Made by a program: the position numbers and the translations under genes. Shown here piece after piece: positions 20,625 through 32,084 of a stretch of DNA of 64,000 nt (the first letter of the stretch is position 1; each line of letters opens with the position of its first letter). The notes beneath the pieces were generated by a model. It searched no databases. It was not told where the DNA came from and saw only the letters and a program-made list of their open reading frames with translations. Origin of the DNA: Strongylocentrotus droebachiensis (taxonomy: Eukaryota > Echinodermata > Echinoidea > Camarodonta > Strongylocentrotidae); NCBI GenBank assembly GCA_035222895.1, contig JAVYIG010006396.1, positions 54,692 to 118,691 of the forward strand, given 5' to 3'.

Positions 20625-21253
20625 GAAAGAAACCTTTTCAAAGTTTTTGATCCCAGTGCATAAATTCTTTACCACCAAAAAAGATGAACTGTCATGACAG
20701 CAATTACCTCTACAACCCGAGATACTTGCATATCATGAGCTTGGTAGTGCCTCCTGAAGCGTTGTTCTCAGTGTGCATTTCTTTCCTTTCTTCCATTTAG
20801 TGCCAAGAGTGGGATAGTCATACCTTCAACCGTTCAAGCGGTTCTCGTAATCGACGGTCCTCTCACTAATCAACCTGCGATTATTGTGCCGTTTCTGATA
20901 TTTGCCTAATAATATCTAAGGCTAATTTATTTCAAAATTCAGAACTAGTTTGCATTCTAAACACATCTTGGGGTTGATAAAACGTTCTTGACCCCATCCC
21001 CAAGATGTGCCAGGATTTACACTTTACCAAAACTAGGGACTTAATAATTTCAAGATTCTCTTCACAACTTACATGTATTTTTGATATATCCAACATATTT
21101 TTTTTGCAAAAGGGGGCAACTGCCGATGCCCACATTTCCTGAAACATCCCAGAGTACAGAAGAACTACTTATCAATTATACTCAGTGACTCAGCACTCCC
21201 AATCCTTTGAACTTTCTGCACTAATAAATGTCCAATCACTTTGGTTTAGTTAA
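20625..21253. other. Intergenic, nothing recognised
   Basis: No gene or repeat could be supported. TTAA at 21250-21253 is the left target duplication of the next MITE. Confidence 0.45.
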
Positions 21254-21755
21254 AGGTATTACAAATTTTTGGTATGGGGTCTTGAATTTGGTTCAAATAA
21301 ACTTATTGGAAGCCAATGCGACCCTACAATATTCAGTGATCGTTGTCGCAGTTGAAATCGAGTCTTAAGTTATGAAATTGTAAATAATAAACTCTTTATG
21401 TTGTATAGCTCCCTCTCAAGGTCAATATATTAATTAAGCTATAAAACAATGTTTATTGACTAAAATCGACCGATTAGCTATTCCCGTTTGAAAATTATAT
21501 ATCACAACTACATATTGTGAGATTTTCATGGTCGTAGCTACCATTGAACAGCCGTAGGCGCTATTTGAAATTTATAACAATTTACCGGGAGCACCGGTAA
21601 ATTTTTATATTCAATTTTTCTCGAAAGTAGGAGTGTTTTAGGGGCTAAATTTTCTAGTGCTTATAATACATCCACAGGGGCATCCAAATATATCAAAATT
21701 GTAAAGAATTACTATCTACCCAATTTTCAAAATTTCCCAAAACTTTGTATTACCT
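21254..21755. mobile_element. MITE with TTAA duplication, family 'AGGTAATAC', copy 1
   Basis: The ends are AGGTATTACAAATTTTTGG and, inverted, AGGTAATACAAAGTTTTGGG, flanked by TTAA on both sides (21250-21253, 21756-21759). Copies at 54607-55107 and 62988-63491 (inverted) share the whole interior, including the small palindrome ACCGGGAGCACCGGT. No coding capacity; piggyBac-like target site. Confidence 0.85.
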
Positions 21756-21759
21756 TTAA

Positions 21760-24381
21760 TATACCGAGATACTGGCCAAAATTAGAGGGAAAGAAATATC
21801 TACCCAAAAATCACCTTTTGGGCTCAAAATGTTTACATGTATTTCACACACTACATAACTCAATGAAATTGAAATCACATATTGCTCCGATTGTCTCATT
21901 TTCGCTCGCTGGATCACTGCAGCACAAACATAGCTAATCAGCTGTCAATTACGTCATATTGAATGCGGCGGCAAATATATTTTGTGAAATTATCGAGAAA
22001 TGGACTATTTCTAATTGCAAACTAGTTTTTTTTTTGGATGGAAACGCAGCTATTGTTATCTTGACATTCATTGAAGTCATCAGAATAGGGTAAGTTACGT
22101 CTCAGATGATTCAAGAGGTCTATTTTGTAGATCAAGTTTCGATTTCTTAGAATGTTCCACTGTGTTGCAGGCTACTGGGTGTATGCCATTGGGTGTGATG
22201 TGTTCGCGCGCAATGGCGCGAATTGTACATTCTTCTTCTTCTTCGCTATAAGTACAGGCCACCGAGCCGTCGGGTGTGAACATTCCTTTCCTTCTCAATA
22301 CAATTATTTTTACCTGCCTAAGTTATTCAAACCATACGGAATCGTGGCGTCTCGCCACTTCCATTACGTAATCAATAAAAGGATCCGCATATATACAACA
22401 TTTTCTTGCTATACGTTGTACCGCAGGAAAATACAAATCTCCCTGGTATACCTTACAGTCCAAACGATAATGTGCCTAAACGAAGCAGGCGACACTCGGC
22501 GTAGCAGACGACACTTGATAGTAATTTTGTATGTGAGATTGCTTTGCTACATATAAATTACTTTGTTAATAAATATCAACTAAAATTTCTTTTACATATC
22601 TTTGAACCATCATTGATATTTAATAATTCATGAGTGAGTAAAAGAAACATACTAAACTATATAATGATATGAAATACTTGGTAGCAATTAGGGGAGTTTG
22701 ACGTGATGACCGACTGCACCCCTCTGTTAATAACCGAATAGTCCATGGTGTGTCATGAATATTCATGTTTTTGCTTACCTCGGCTAAATGTTTGCTTTTA
22801 CAAAATGGAAAAATTACGGTGGGGGGTTGGATGAAATGGACATAATAAACCAAGCAGAAGTGATCTATGATAATTCATGCTTCTTATCCTTCGTGTGCTT
22901 GACCTATAATCTTACAATCGCTTGGCAGACTGAGTCCAAAGTTCGACTTGTTTCACATGTGTATTATAGGCAATGGCGAGCTTGCAACCTATTTTGTTTA
23001 ATTTTTTATTTTTATTTAAATTACGGTGGGTAAACTTTCAAAAGTCAATGAGACATGAGGGCTCCAATGAAAGAGCTAGTAATAACGTACGTCGGGGTGG
23101 ATGTTCTTTTCGTTTAAACAAAAAATGAATTTGTAACGATTCTTTTAAAAAACGTCCATAGGCTAACATGTTAGGCTGCTGACTCTGACGATAGGGGGCG
23201 TTGTGAAAAGAGACTAAACGGAGCAATATGACTTGAAGGTATTTTTATTTTGACACAAAATCCCTGGTGATTAGAGGTTTTACTTAAAAGTTACCTTTAC
23301 AACTCGATATAAACACACCAAACAAGTCATCATTACACTAATACACGTATATGCATACAGTTAATACACATTTGGGCAAGAATTTTGTTTTTGTGGAAAT
23401 CAAATCAATAACTTTGGGTTGCTATAACTTTTTATTAAAAGAGATTTTAACCTCTCCTTTACACAGGATATTTCCCTTGAACATGGCCAAATTCCTGAAG
23501 AGTTACGAAAAAATGCACCTCTCCCATTTGATATATGGAAAATAATGTTTTTTGATAAAATTCAATATTTCGATTTTGTTTTGTTTACACAAATCATGTT
23601 TTTTCCTTAAATTTGCGATGATAATTAATCATACATTCGTTAAAATTGGTATCAACATGTAGATAATTTAATTTTCTTTCATATGAAACCATACTCATGG
23701 TGGTTCAAGGTTCGCTATAAATATTATCCACTAAATACTTTTTTTCGTCAAAAGGGACGCCCCCTCCAATTTAGGGGCGTTCGCAACAAATAAAAAATAA
23801 AAACCTCTGAAATATCGTGTATTATGATACAATATTTTGAATAAACAAGGTGTGCTTAGTTTATGCGGTAGTGGCAGGCAACTCGAAAACTAAGCATGAT
23901 ATTTGACTTTGGCCCTCCGCTTATTAAGTAAGACTATTAAGTAAGACATAATTTTCTTATTCTTTAATTGGATTTCTTTCAAACTTTTAACGATTTGTTT
24001 ATCTAGTTCAAATAAAACCAAATTAAAGGCAGTAAGTCCCTTTTGCACTCTTGGCCAAAGTCAATGAATCTTGGCGGGATTTTAATCATTGAGATATCGT
24101 GTGTGGATTTTATAGTCATACATGAAGATTCTGAAACATATCTGTAAGAAATGAAAATCTAGCGCTACTTTCATTCGTTGCACGTTATGTTGTAGAATTA
24201 ATGTTTAACTACATACGAATAGTTTTTTAGTCCAGAAAATAAACATATGGAATTAAATATTAAAAATTTGGTTGGAGGCTTTTCAATATGCCACTGAATT
24301 CATGGAAATTTAGATTTTTAGTTCTGCTAAAGGGACAACCATCTTTAGGATGGGATTTAGTCTTTTAACCGTTTCTTTCTG

Positions 24382-24385
<4 letters not shown>
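21760..24385. other. Long intergenic stretch without a supported gene
   Basis: The longest frame (22152-22556, 134 codons) has no recognisable domain and an irregular, cysteine/phenylalanine-rich composition, so it is not called. GAAGAA/TTCTTC runs lie near 22231. No inverted-repeat element was resolved. Confidence 0.4.
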
Positions 24386-24419
<34 letters not shown>

Positions 24420-24560
24420 GTATATATATACCGTATTTGCCGGCGATAAGGCCGCAGCGCCGTATAGGCCGCACCCCCGATTTTGACATTAAAAAAAAAA
24501 AAAAAAAAAAAAAAAACTTTTGCCAAAGTCGGGATTCGATCTCTTGCGTACAAATGATGA
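24386..24560. mobile_element. CT microsatellite followed by a probable transposon end and poly-A
   Basis: (CT)n at 24386-24416 and (AT)n precede ACCGTATTTGCCGGCGATAA and GCCGTATAGGCCGCACCCCC. Such an ACCGTATTT...TAAGG/TAGGCCGCAC motif is a widespread end-like repeat in animal genomes. A 25-base A run follows at about 24491-24515. No matching second end was located. Confidence 0.35.
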
Positions 24561-24910
24561 TGTGACTAAAATCACCGCCTTAAACCGCCCGGTCATCCTT
24601 CACTAATACCATACATTGTAGTTTTCTGTGATGTAGTCATTGAAATGGATTGAAAATGGCGACTTCGCGTGGATGCTTCGCGGCAACGGAGCTCCGTTAA
24701 ACGGGCCCTTCTTTTACTTTTGCAAAGCATTGGCACGAACTTATATCAAAATCTATCGGCAGATGTTGTTTTTGGAAGTTTATTTTCGTCTTGATGTCAA
24801 CAATGCAAGTATATATATAAATATATATAAAAGTGCGAGAACTTTGACATGACAACGGGTGTTCCAGAACATGTAGACGTGAAGAAAAAATGGTCTAGAA
24901 ACGTGAGACG
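24561..24910. other. Intergenic, nothing recognised
   Basis: Short plus-strand frames without known domains. (TATA) words lie near 24811-24831. Confidence 0.4.
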
Positions 24911-24985
24911 TAGCTGTACTTTACAAGTTTATTACACGAGCTTTCGGCTTGTGAGGCCTTCTTCAAGTTCTGAAGTGCAAACACA
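24911..24985 (-). ncRNA. Possible degenerate hammerhead-like motif of a Penelope-type retroelement
   Basis: On the minus strand the order is TTGAAGAAGGCCTCACAAGC then CGAAAGCTCGTG. This resembles the CUGAnGA - stem II (GGC/GCC) - GAAA core reported for Penelope-like element terminal repeats. The core differs from the consensus (TTGAAGA for CTGATGA), and helices I and III were not convincingly closed, so activity is not claimed. It may be only a remnant of such an element. Confidence 0.25.
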
Positions 24986-25831
24986 TTCAAAAACAAATAC
25001 ATTGTATGAACAAATATACATGGCATACAAACTTAATATCACTCAACATAGTCAAGCATCATGAACATAGCAAGAATTAGTATAAGAAATACTTTCGGAA
25101 TAAACTTAAAAATGATTATGCAATTTCAAAGTGTTTTACCTTGCTTGTGTGTTGGGCTGTCGGTGTGTTTATTCAGTTGATGTGATATATGTGATATATA
25201 TATCCTGAACTCACTTGACTGAATTTTCTAGGTACTATACGTTACGTACTAATTATAAGTGAATGGTGCATGGCGATCAGAGTTAACCTGTACTGTGTAT
25301 AGTCTGCGGGTTAACGTATTTTAAAACATATCCTAAAGTCACCCATGCATAAGCCACATGAAGAAATGACTCGTGCATTTTGTCACAAGTTGGTCACAAA
25401 TTCATTTCGTTTTTTATTCAAACAAATATTTTCTAACAGTTCATGCTGAAGCACAATGGCAACATCACATTCAAACATGATGTGTATCGACTTACTGTGA
25501 CATAACGCAGCAAAAACTTGTAAGCAGCATCGATTTAACATGTGTTTTATTTAAATAGTAGCTTTAAATGAAGTATGAAGAACAACAATATTCACAAAAC
25601 ACTTCCACATTAAATCCAATAAGAAATAAGAAAATTATTTATGTCAATGTAAATTGAACCACGTGTTATGCTGATCATTTTTCCAGTAATAGAAATCCGT
25701 TCGGAGAAGGGGTAGGGGGGGGGGGGGGAATCGCAATCAGGCACCCATATTTCTCCCACGAACACTCACACACACACTTACCCAGAAGCTCACATTGGGT
25801 AGCCCCCAAAATGGTTAATCAATCTATATCA
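24986..25831. other. Intergenic, nothing recognised
   Basis: No gene. A poly-G run lies near 25719 and (CA)n words near 25767. Confidence 0.45.
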
Positions 25832-26141
25832 GGGTTTTTTTTCACAAAGATCCTAAGTCCAACTTAACTCTAAGTTGGACTTAAATATTATGGAGATCCA
25901 TTCGTAGCCTTGAAATAAAATATATTCAAAAGCAAAAATTCAAGTATTTCACACTTTTCATAAATTCCAAATTTAGAACATGAAATCTCCTTGATGATAG
26001 AAAATGTGAATGATTTTGATCAACATTTTATGCGTTTAAAATAACTTTTACCAATCATTTTCACTGATGCTAACAGCTTTCCATAATTGTTAAGTCCAAC
26101 TTAAAGATAAGTTCAACTTAGGATCTTTGTGAAACACCCCT
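25832..26141. mobile_element. MITE with about 50-bp inverted ends (TTTCACAAAGATCCTAAGT)
   Basis: The left end reads AGGG...TTTCACAAAGATCCTAAGTC and CAACTTAACT. The right end, reverse-complemented, reads AGGGGTGTTTCACAAAGATC and CTAAGTTGAACTT. Inside each arm AAGTCCAACTT / AAGTTGGACTT can pair again. The target duplication was not resolved. No coding capacity. Confidence 0.75.
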
Positions 26142-26803
26142 CAGGTGTAGTAAAATTCCAAATCGCACGCATTAAAAAATAGTGGACAGAGTTAAATCTT
26201 AATTAATTTGAAGACATGTCCCGCACACCGTCATCTATTATTGTATTTTGATAATTCTCCATTTAAATTGAAAAGTTTCGCTGTCGTATCAGCGTAGTGA
26301 ATGTGTTTTCAATTTGTTTGCAAAATATATATATGGAAGTTGAATGAATAGCCTGCGTTATTGAGGTATAACAAGTTGAATGTATGTTTCCTAATCACAC
26401 TGTATATAGAATAATAAAGAAAATATTGATATCAACACAACAATCCTTAAAAACGTAATATATTACACAATATATACATAGGTGACATATTATTCTTACA
26501 AATGAGAGTAAGATTCGACAACACGATAGATGGTATTACATATATAGAATACGATTGTAATGATAGAATTGCATACCGCTCGACGAGAGCAATTAACCAA
26601 AGAATTTACCAGAAGTTCAAAATGTTTCATGTCCGAGGGTTGCTTCATCATTGGACCAGCTCTATATTCATAGATATATATAGGTTAACCATAAACTTGT
26701 TTTTTCATTTATTTTTGTTATAAAAGTAGTCTTCTGGATTACAATCACGCTGTTCTATTTGTGTCAATTAAAACATCTGCATTCTTGTCTGTTCACGCAT
26801 ATT
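26142..26803. other. 3' flank of the minus-strand receptor
   Basis: 26545-26803 is paralogous to 5440-5842 beside the GPCR relic. A minus-strand AATAAA (TTTATT at 26708-26713) is a candidate poly-A signal about 95 bases after the receptor stop. Confidence 0.55.
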
Positions 26804-27772
26804 TTAGATCATAGACGGGGGCGATTTCGAAAAAAAACTGAGAATGATTTGTTTGGCTTCCTCGTTAGTCATCAAGTACACAGTCGCTTGTACCCAGGAG
26901 CTTGATGCGGTCAAACTGTCCAGAATGTTAATCCAGGGTTTTGATGAGGCCTCAGGGACTACGTAAGAAATACATGCAGGTGTCCATACGGCAATGAAGG
27001 ATCCCGACAGAAGCAAAACGGTGACGACTCCCTTGAATCTTCTTGGTGATCCAAGATTTCTCTCTTGAATATGGACATCTGATCGGGCGGACGATCCCCT
27101 AGGAGGAAAACGCACATTCATATCTTCAACCCTTTGCAAATGGCTTCGGGCGATTCGCAAAAGTTTGATATGGATGACTGCCAACAACACAAGAGTGAAG
27201 ACAATGGGCACAAGAAGAGAAATGGCATTCAAAACTTGAGCTATATTTTTCTCGGATATGTTCTTTTTAGAGATGCATTGATCAATTCCGTATTGGACAA
27301 ATGGAGAACCTTTTAAAGGAAACGAACATCCACTGATCAAGATAATGACGAGAAGGGCGGCACCTAGTGCTACACGTACCCGCCCTGGGGTAACAATGAT
27401 GTGATAGTGCATCGGTCGGCTAATCAGGAGATATAGGTTCAGGTTGATGCTACAATGGCACGCCATAATTATCACCACCGTAAAGCGAGAAGGGAACATA
27501 AAAACAAGCGATATGAGAGAACAAGAATACTGATCTTGAAAACCAAACCAAAGGATGGACCATACGTTCGAAATGACACCTTCTGCTAAGCTGGTAACAG
27601 CAAGGATCCGATGTAACAGTCGCATCACGTTCTGAATCTCTCTCTGTCGATGAATCACGGTTAGAACTATAATGTTTAAAGAAATACAAAGAAACACATT
27701 CACAAAATATATGCTACTTTCTGGCCCGAGATTCCCTAGTAACGAACCAGTGTCGTTTGTAAGCGCTGCCAT
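26804..27772 (-). CDS. Divergent rhodopsin-like (class A) GPCR, 322 aa, intact
   Basis: A single-exon receptor on the minus strand, opposite to the other intact members. Approximate helices: TM1 20-41, TM2 50-76, TM3 86-117, TM4 130-150, TM5 178-206, TM6 246-270 (VWTP 262-265), TM7 283-303. C84 and C166 can form the conserved disulfide. N6-D-T and N170-I-S are sequons. DRY is replaced by NLY (112-114), NPxxY by QATVY (295-299), and the TM2 aspartate of LAxxD by serine (S61). It belongs to the same family as the other receptors but to a separate branch. Two relics of this branch lie at 5793-6040 and 50455-50650. Ligand and coupling are unknown. Confidence 0.92.
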   Translation of the reverse strand: MAALTNDTGSLLGNLGPESSIYFVNVFLCISLNIIVLTVIHRQREIQNVMRLLHRILAVTSLAEGVISNVWSILWFGFQDQYSCSLISLVFMFPSRFTVVIIMACHCSINLNLYLLISRPMHYHIIVTPGRVRVALGAALLVIILISGCSFPLKGSPFVQYGIDQCISKKNISEKNIAQVLNAISLLVPIVFTLVLLAVIHIKLLRIARSHLQRVEDMNVRFPPRGSSARSDVHIQERNLGSPRRFKGVVTVLLLSGSFIAVWTPACISYVVPEASSKPWINILDSLTASSSWVQATVYLMTNEEAKQIILSFFSKSPPSMI

Positions 27773-28119
27773 ATTGGGTTAGTCTACAAGTTCTGTATTT
27801 ATAGTTTGCTGGCTGAATATTTATGCTGGATCCACCCCGGCTGCATTTAAATGAAGAGCAGTTCTTTTATAAAATAGTAACATGCATCTACCCTCAACAG
27901 ATGTAAAGTGACATGCAAACAGTGCCGGTGCCTTTAATGGAATATCACTTGGTGCCACTCGATAGTGTCTATATATTGAAAGTAAAATTGGGCGGGACTA
28001 GATTCCTTTTATCCCTAATGTTACATCAAAACGTGCTTGACCAGCAACACGAAAGATATCTGCCTTAGTTGATGTATCACGATTGCAGTGTAAACACGTT
28101 TTTACTTAAGGTGGCGGCA
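27773..28119. promoter_or_regulatory. Upstream region of the minus-strand receptor
   Basis: The first about 80 bases upstream of the ATG (27773-27860) are recognisable in the relic at 50575-50650. No gene. Core promoter elements could not be assigned. Confidence 0.4.
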
Positions 28120-28880
28120 ATTTTTGTTTGTCACTCAATTGCACACCCTATCGATATTTCATCAAATCCGACGGTTTTATTCATCGATTTTTATATTTTC
28201 GTCTTCATCCAGTGCCCCAAAGATTGCATCAAATGTTAAAGGAAATTGGGGAAGATGAACTGGATGAACTCAAACCGTTCGTCTTGTGTCATCAATTTAA
28301 GACTTGTGAACAAATCAGCCGATTGTGTGTCATATGTCTTGTTCAATATTTTTCTTGTGGCCCTCTTTTGAATTTGTTGCAGCTTAGTTGTATGGGAATT
28401 AAATCAGTTCGACCATACAACAGAGCAGTAATCTAATCGTGGTAACACTAGACTGTTATAAAGAAACTTTAAGGATTGTTTAGGCAAAAAACTCGTTGCT
28501 CTCTTTATCATGTTAATGTTTTTCTGGGTAACTTTGCTTACGTTTTCGATTTGTTTAGACCATTTCAATTCTTCATCTATCAAAAGTCCTAAGCATTTGG
28601 TGAATTGAACTATTTTGATCAAATTGCTTTTTAATGAAATTGTGAAAGATTCAATATTCCTGAGATTAGCACGAGAGCCTATTATCATGACACAAGTTTT
28701 TTGTTTTCAGTGTTAAGAACAATACGATTTTCCTTAATCCATGCCATGACTCTGTTTAATGCAACAGTTAATTTTTCTTCCACAACAGTTGCATCATTTG
28801 CACTGACGGTAAGTGTCATACCGTCATCATACATATATTTTGTTTATACCTTCATGAGTACATTCAGGTAGACTATTAAC
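28120..28880 (-). pseudogene. CR1-like LINE ORF2, C-terminal part of reverse transcriptase
   Basis: Minus-strand frames give, in order, a YxDD-like YDDGMTLTVSANDAT, VMAWIKENRIVLNTENK, FTKCLGLLIDEELKW, FLPKQSLKFLYNSLVLPRLD then YCSVVW, and IQKRATRKILNKTYDTQSAD. This is the order from RT motif C through the thumb to the C-terminal region of CR1/L2-clade LINEs. The frame changes several times and the N-terminal RT motifs are missing, so it is dead. It probably belongs with the endonuclease fragment at 29547-30087 on the same strand. Confidence 0.8.
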
Positions 28881-28889
28881 ATATTGAAA

Positions 28890-29225
28890 ATAATTTTCTA
28901 TAATTTACTACTTCTGTGTCAACTCTTTCTTATGGTCATCGCTCTTTTTGCAAATCTTCTGCTGAACTTTGGAACAGACTACATTTGAATGTCAAAAACT
29001 GTCAAACACTTAACCAATTCAAAACTTGTCTTCAGACACATGTATTCAAAATTACTTTTGATGATTAACTAACGCTGTTCACATTGAGTTGTATATCATA
29101 TGTATTATCATTTGTACGTTTATTTGCACGTTTTTAGTTTGTTTATTATGTTATTGTTTATCAGTCTATTTTTTAGTTATAGCGGTTGTAAGCGTTTATA
29201 AGTAACGCTATTATTATTATTAATT
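28890..29225 (+). pseudogene. LINE 3' terminal fragment with ATT tail, opposite strand
   Basis: The plus strand reads STLSYGHRSFCKSSAELWNR, then NQFKTCLQTHVFKITFDD and a stop. This matches the very C-terminus of CR1/Rex-type ORF2 (YGxRSFxxxxPxLWN ... FKxxLKTHLF). About 160 bases later it ends in an (ATT)n-like tail at 29209-29221. The strand is opposite to the flanking LINE pieces, so this is a separate 5'-truncated insertion between them. Confidence 0.75.
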
Positions 29226-29546
29226 TTACTCACGATGGGTAATATTGAATTGGGGCGGTAATTATTCAAAGAAGAAACATATCCAGATTTGAATATTAGT
29301 ACTACCCGAGCTTTTTCCATTCACGTGGATTTCAAGATTTATAAACGAGCGAAATTCTGCATATTCAGATTGCTTATGGATCTTTGCACTAAAATCGCGA
29401 ATCGTAAACACCAAATAATGATCATTTTAATATGCATGTTTGAACTATTCCCCATCCATTATAAGGTTCTTTGTCTGATACAAATCTCAAATCAATTTAA
29501 GTAGAAGAGGTAGTTATAACTCTTGTAGCAGTATCAATTAGCTGAC
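29226..29546. other. Intergenic or internal LINE sequence, nothing recognised
   Basis: No domain recognised in either strand. It separates LINE pieces and could be diverged LINE sequence. Confidence 0.35.
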
Positions 29547-30087
29547 CTAGCTATGAAACATTAACTTTTCAGCACTCACAACAAGTTGGTGTGGCATACA
29601 ATCACAATAATGTTCCGAGAGAGCAGAGTCCAAATTTCCGTCTAATTCTTCAAAGAAATCAACGTGAGAATTTGGAGGCCTGTAAAACTCTCCAACCGGG
29701 ATGGGAGACTTATTTGGATAATGCAAGTCAAACCAAAGACATTCTAAAGTAGATGAAATCAAATCTTCTTTTATAATTGAACCTCTTGGATATATTTACA
29801 GCCACACCACCCCCATGTCTCGTACGGTCTGTACGTAATGAAATATAATCATCTATATACAATTCAGAATCATCAATCATGGAGTCGCAAAATGTTTCAT
29901 TCAAACCAAAAAAATCAAATAATACATTTCTCAGAAGTAATCTAAGATCATCAATCTTAGCAACTAAGCTATGAATATTCAAATGACCAAATTTTAAACC
30001 CCTGTTTCTAAACGGAGGTACTGAACCACCTTCTAACTGTTTAATTCTACTCTTATTCAGTTCAATTGTGAAAGTAGGGCGTGTCAC
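29547..30087 (-). pseudogene. CR1-like LINE ORF2, endonuclease domain fragment
   Basis: The minus-strand frame contains GLKFGHLNIHSLVAKIDDLR (LN and N of the EEP endonuclease start), LFDFFGLNETFCDS (the xLxET catalytic motif) and SLRTDRTRHGGGVAVNISK (RxxRxGGGVAV). A second frame continues with VGEFYRPPNSHVDFFEEL (the YRPP motif). At least one frame change lies between them, near 29745. It is the N-terminal part of the LINE whose RT end is at 28120-28880. The RT core between them is lost. Confidence 0.85.
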
Positions 30088-30389
30088 ACATTATCACTAA
30101 CTATTCAACAATCGAAATGGAGCTTTAGAAAGCACCTCGAATGACGGTATTGGTATGAGAATTTTCAGCATTTTGCAAGTCTTGTTTTATCTCAAAGGTA
30201 AAAAACAGTTTTGGAAAACGCCCCTCTCTCAAAAAATGAAATGGAAGCTCTTATTACCAAGGATGTGAAGGAATATGTTTTGACTAATACGTGATCTTAC
30301 AAATTCTGCCGAGAAACCGCCTACTAATTGATATATTTGGTAAATTATTATATCTATTTGGACCTGATAGATATAACGCATGTGTCGCG
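30088..30389. other. Intergenic, nothing recognised
   Basis: No gene or repeat supported. Confidence 0.4.
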
Positions 30390-30600
30390 CACGTGTAGGG
30401 GTAGTCCCATATACACCCTTCTGTGTACAGGGCTTGTTACTTTATCAATACTGAGCCAAATTTCTTATCATTTTGATGATTCCAGAACCTTGCAGTACAC
30501 ACCAACACTTATATGCTAGATGATCAACCTTTTCTGATCGATTCCACAACGTTTCTTTCACAATACAATCTTACGACCCTAACTGGTCTTTATCTTTAAG
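30390..30600. repeat. Dispersed repeat C, copy 2
   Basis: It matches 7745-7990 over GTAGTCCCATATACACCCTT, GATGATTCCAGAACCTTGCA and the following ACATTTATATGCTAGATGATC-like part. Confidence 0.7.
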
Positions 30601-30839
30601 GCTTCATAAATTTGACATTTAAAATGCATGGCCGGCTAATATTGTTTCGAAAAATCTGGATTTGATTTGATTTGATTTATTGATTTAATAATAATCAGTA
30701 CCAGTAAGAAGATTTTGTACAAAGTGGTAATATTTTTCCAAATCACAATGAACAACACAATTTATGCAACAACATGTTGAAAAACGATTGACATACTGTA
30801 GCAAATGCAGAAGAGCTGGAGCGTGAGCTAGCGCTTTAA
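30601..30839. other. Spacer with a short GATTT repeat
   Basis: A short (GATTT)n run lies at 30661-30683. Nothing else recognised. Confidence 0.4.
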
Positions 30840-31094
30840 GTGCATGCAGCTCTTTGGCAAACTATCTATATATCTATAGATGGTGTTTATTTGAATAGGA
30901 ACGGGGTCACTATGTTTGCACAGAATATAATACGACACATTTGGCCAGATACACATCGCGGTACACAGCATTCTTTTCCGAATCGTCAAACAACCAGTCA
31001 CCAGTGGAAAACGAGAGGAGCAGTGTTTCCACGCGACTGGATTGACAACTTTGAGACTCGGAGAGGAAATCGATACACGGATCAATACTGTTAA
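30840..31094 (+). pseudogene. Possible C-terminal remnant of an SGNH/GDSL esterase-like ORF
   Basis: An 84-codon frame contains SIDGVYLNRNGVTMFAQNII. SGNH hydrolases have DGxHLNxxGxxxFAxNI at the catalytic Asp-His block; here the histidine position is tyrosine, so it would be inactive. CR1-type LINEs encode such an esterase in ORF1, and this region is full of LINE debris, so an ORF1 remnant is a reasonable reading. The similarity is short and the call uncertain. Confidence 0.35.
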
Positions 31095-32084
31095 CCACGA
31101 ATACTACAGAAGAAAATGATGCATATTATAGTCTGGAAAACGGGGAACAAATTAGATTTTCTGATAAATTAGAAATAACCGGAGAGGAAATTAATGAGGT
31201 TGATGAAGTAACCTTGTAGGTATTACAATTGATAAACATCTGAGTAGGTACAGTCGTGTCTACGTAAAAGAAAGTCATGTCTACGTAAACGATTTGGAAT
31301 TATATTCCTGTTGCATTATTTGTCATATGTATTGGTATTATTATAAATGGCATTTATACAGCCATGACGTATGAAATTGAGGTTTGGGGGAATAAGTAGT
31401 ATATTGTATACCCCCCCCCCCCCCCCCCAATGATAGCGCGCGCCATCACATTACGTCACTGGCGGGTTCACATGCACTCGCGTTCTAATTCAAGATTTAA
31501 AAGTCACCAATGTTTTATTTCATACGCACCACTTTAATATATTGATTTTATTAGATTTATTGGTTTCTGCATCTCTTTTTCTTTCTTTTTCATCATACAT
31601 TTTCATGAACATAATATGGCTTAATACAATATTTCAAGTTTACATAATTGTATACAGATAATATACACAATTAAACAAATATAATGAATGCATAATTAAC
31701 ATACATTAGATGCAGAAGGGCTACATAATAAGCAAAGTAGCTTGACGTGCCCGCAGCCCTCAACTTAGATAATAAACATAAAATAAAAAAAGCAGAAGAG
31801 TAATAATAACTTACCCCATTCTTTGTTAGTTTATTGTGATACAATACACCATTTATATTAAAAAAATACCAAAAAAAGATCGACATAAAAATCTACGAAA
31901 ATTAAGGACTACTCATGGACGATTTCCTCTTTTCTTTTTAGAAAGTGATTTATGGAATATAATACCTAGTGATACTAGATAAGGAACACCCAGAATAAAT
32001 AAATTCATTCATTAATAAAAAGATAAATAAATCCTCCGTAACACGGAGGTAAGGGGGGGGGGGTCGACCTCGATTTTTATTTTA
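31095..32084. other. Intergenic with homopolymers, no gene
   Basis: A poly-C run of about 20 bases lies at 31411-31430 and a poly-G run near 32055. Short frames lack domains. Confidence 0.5.

Noticed and set aside
22152..22556. 134-codon open frame
   Set aside because: No recognisable domain, irregular composition, no splice or paralogue support.
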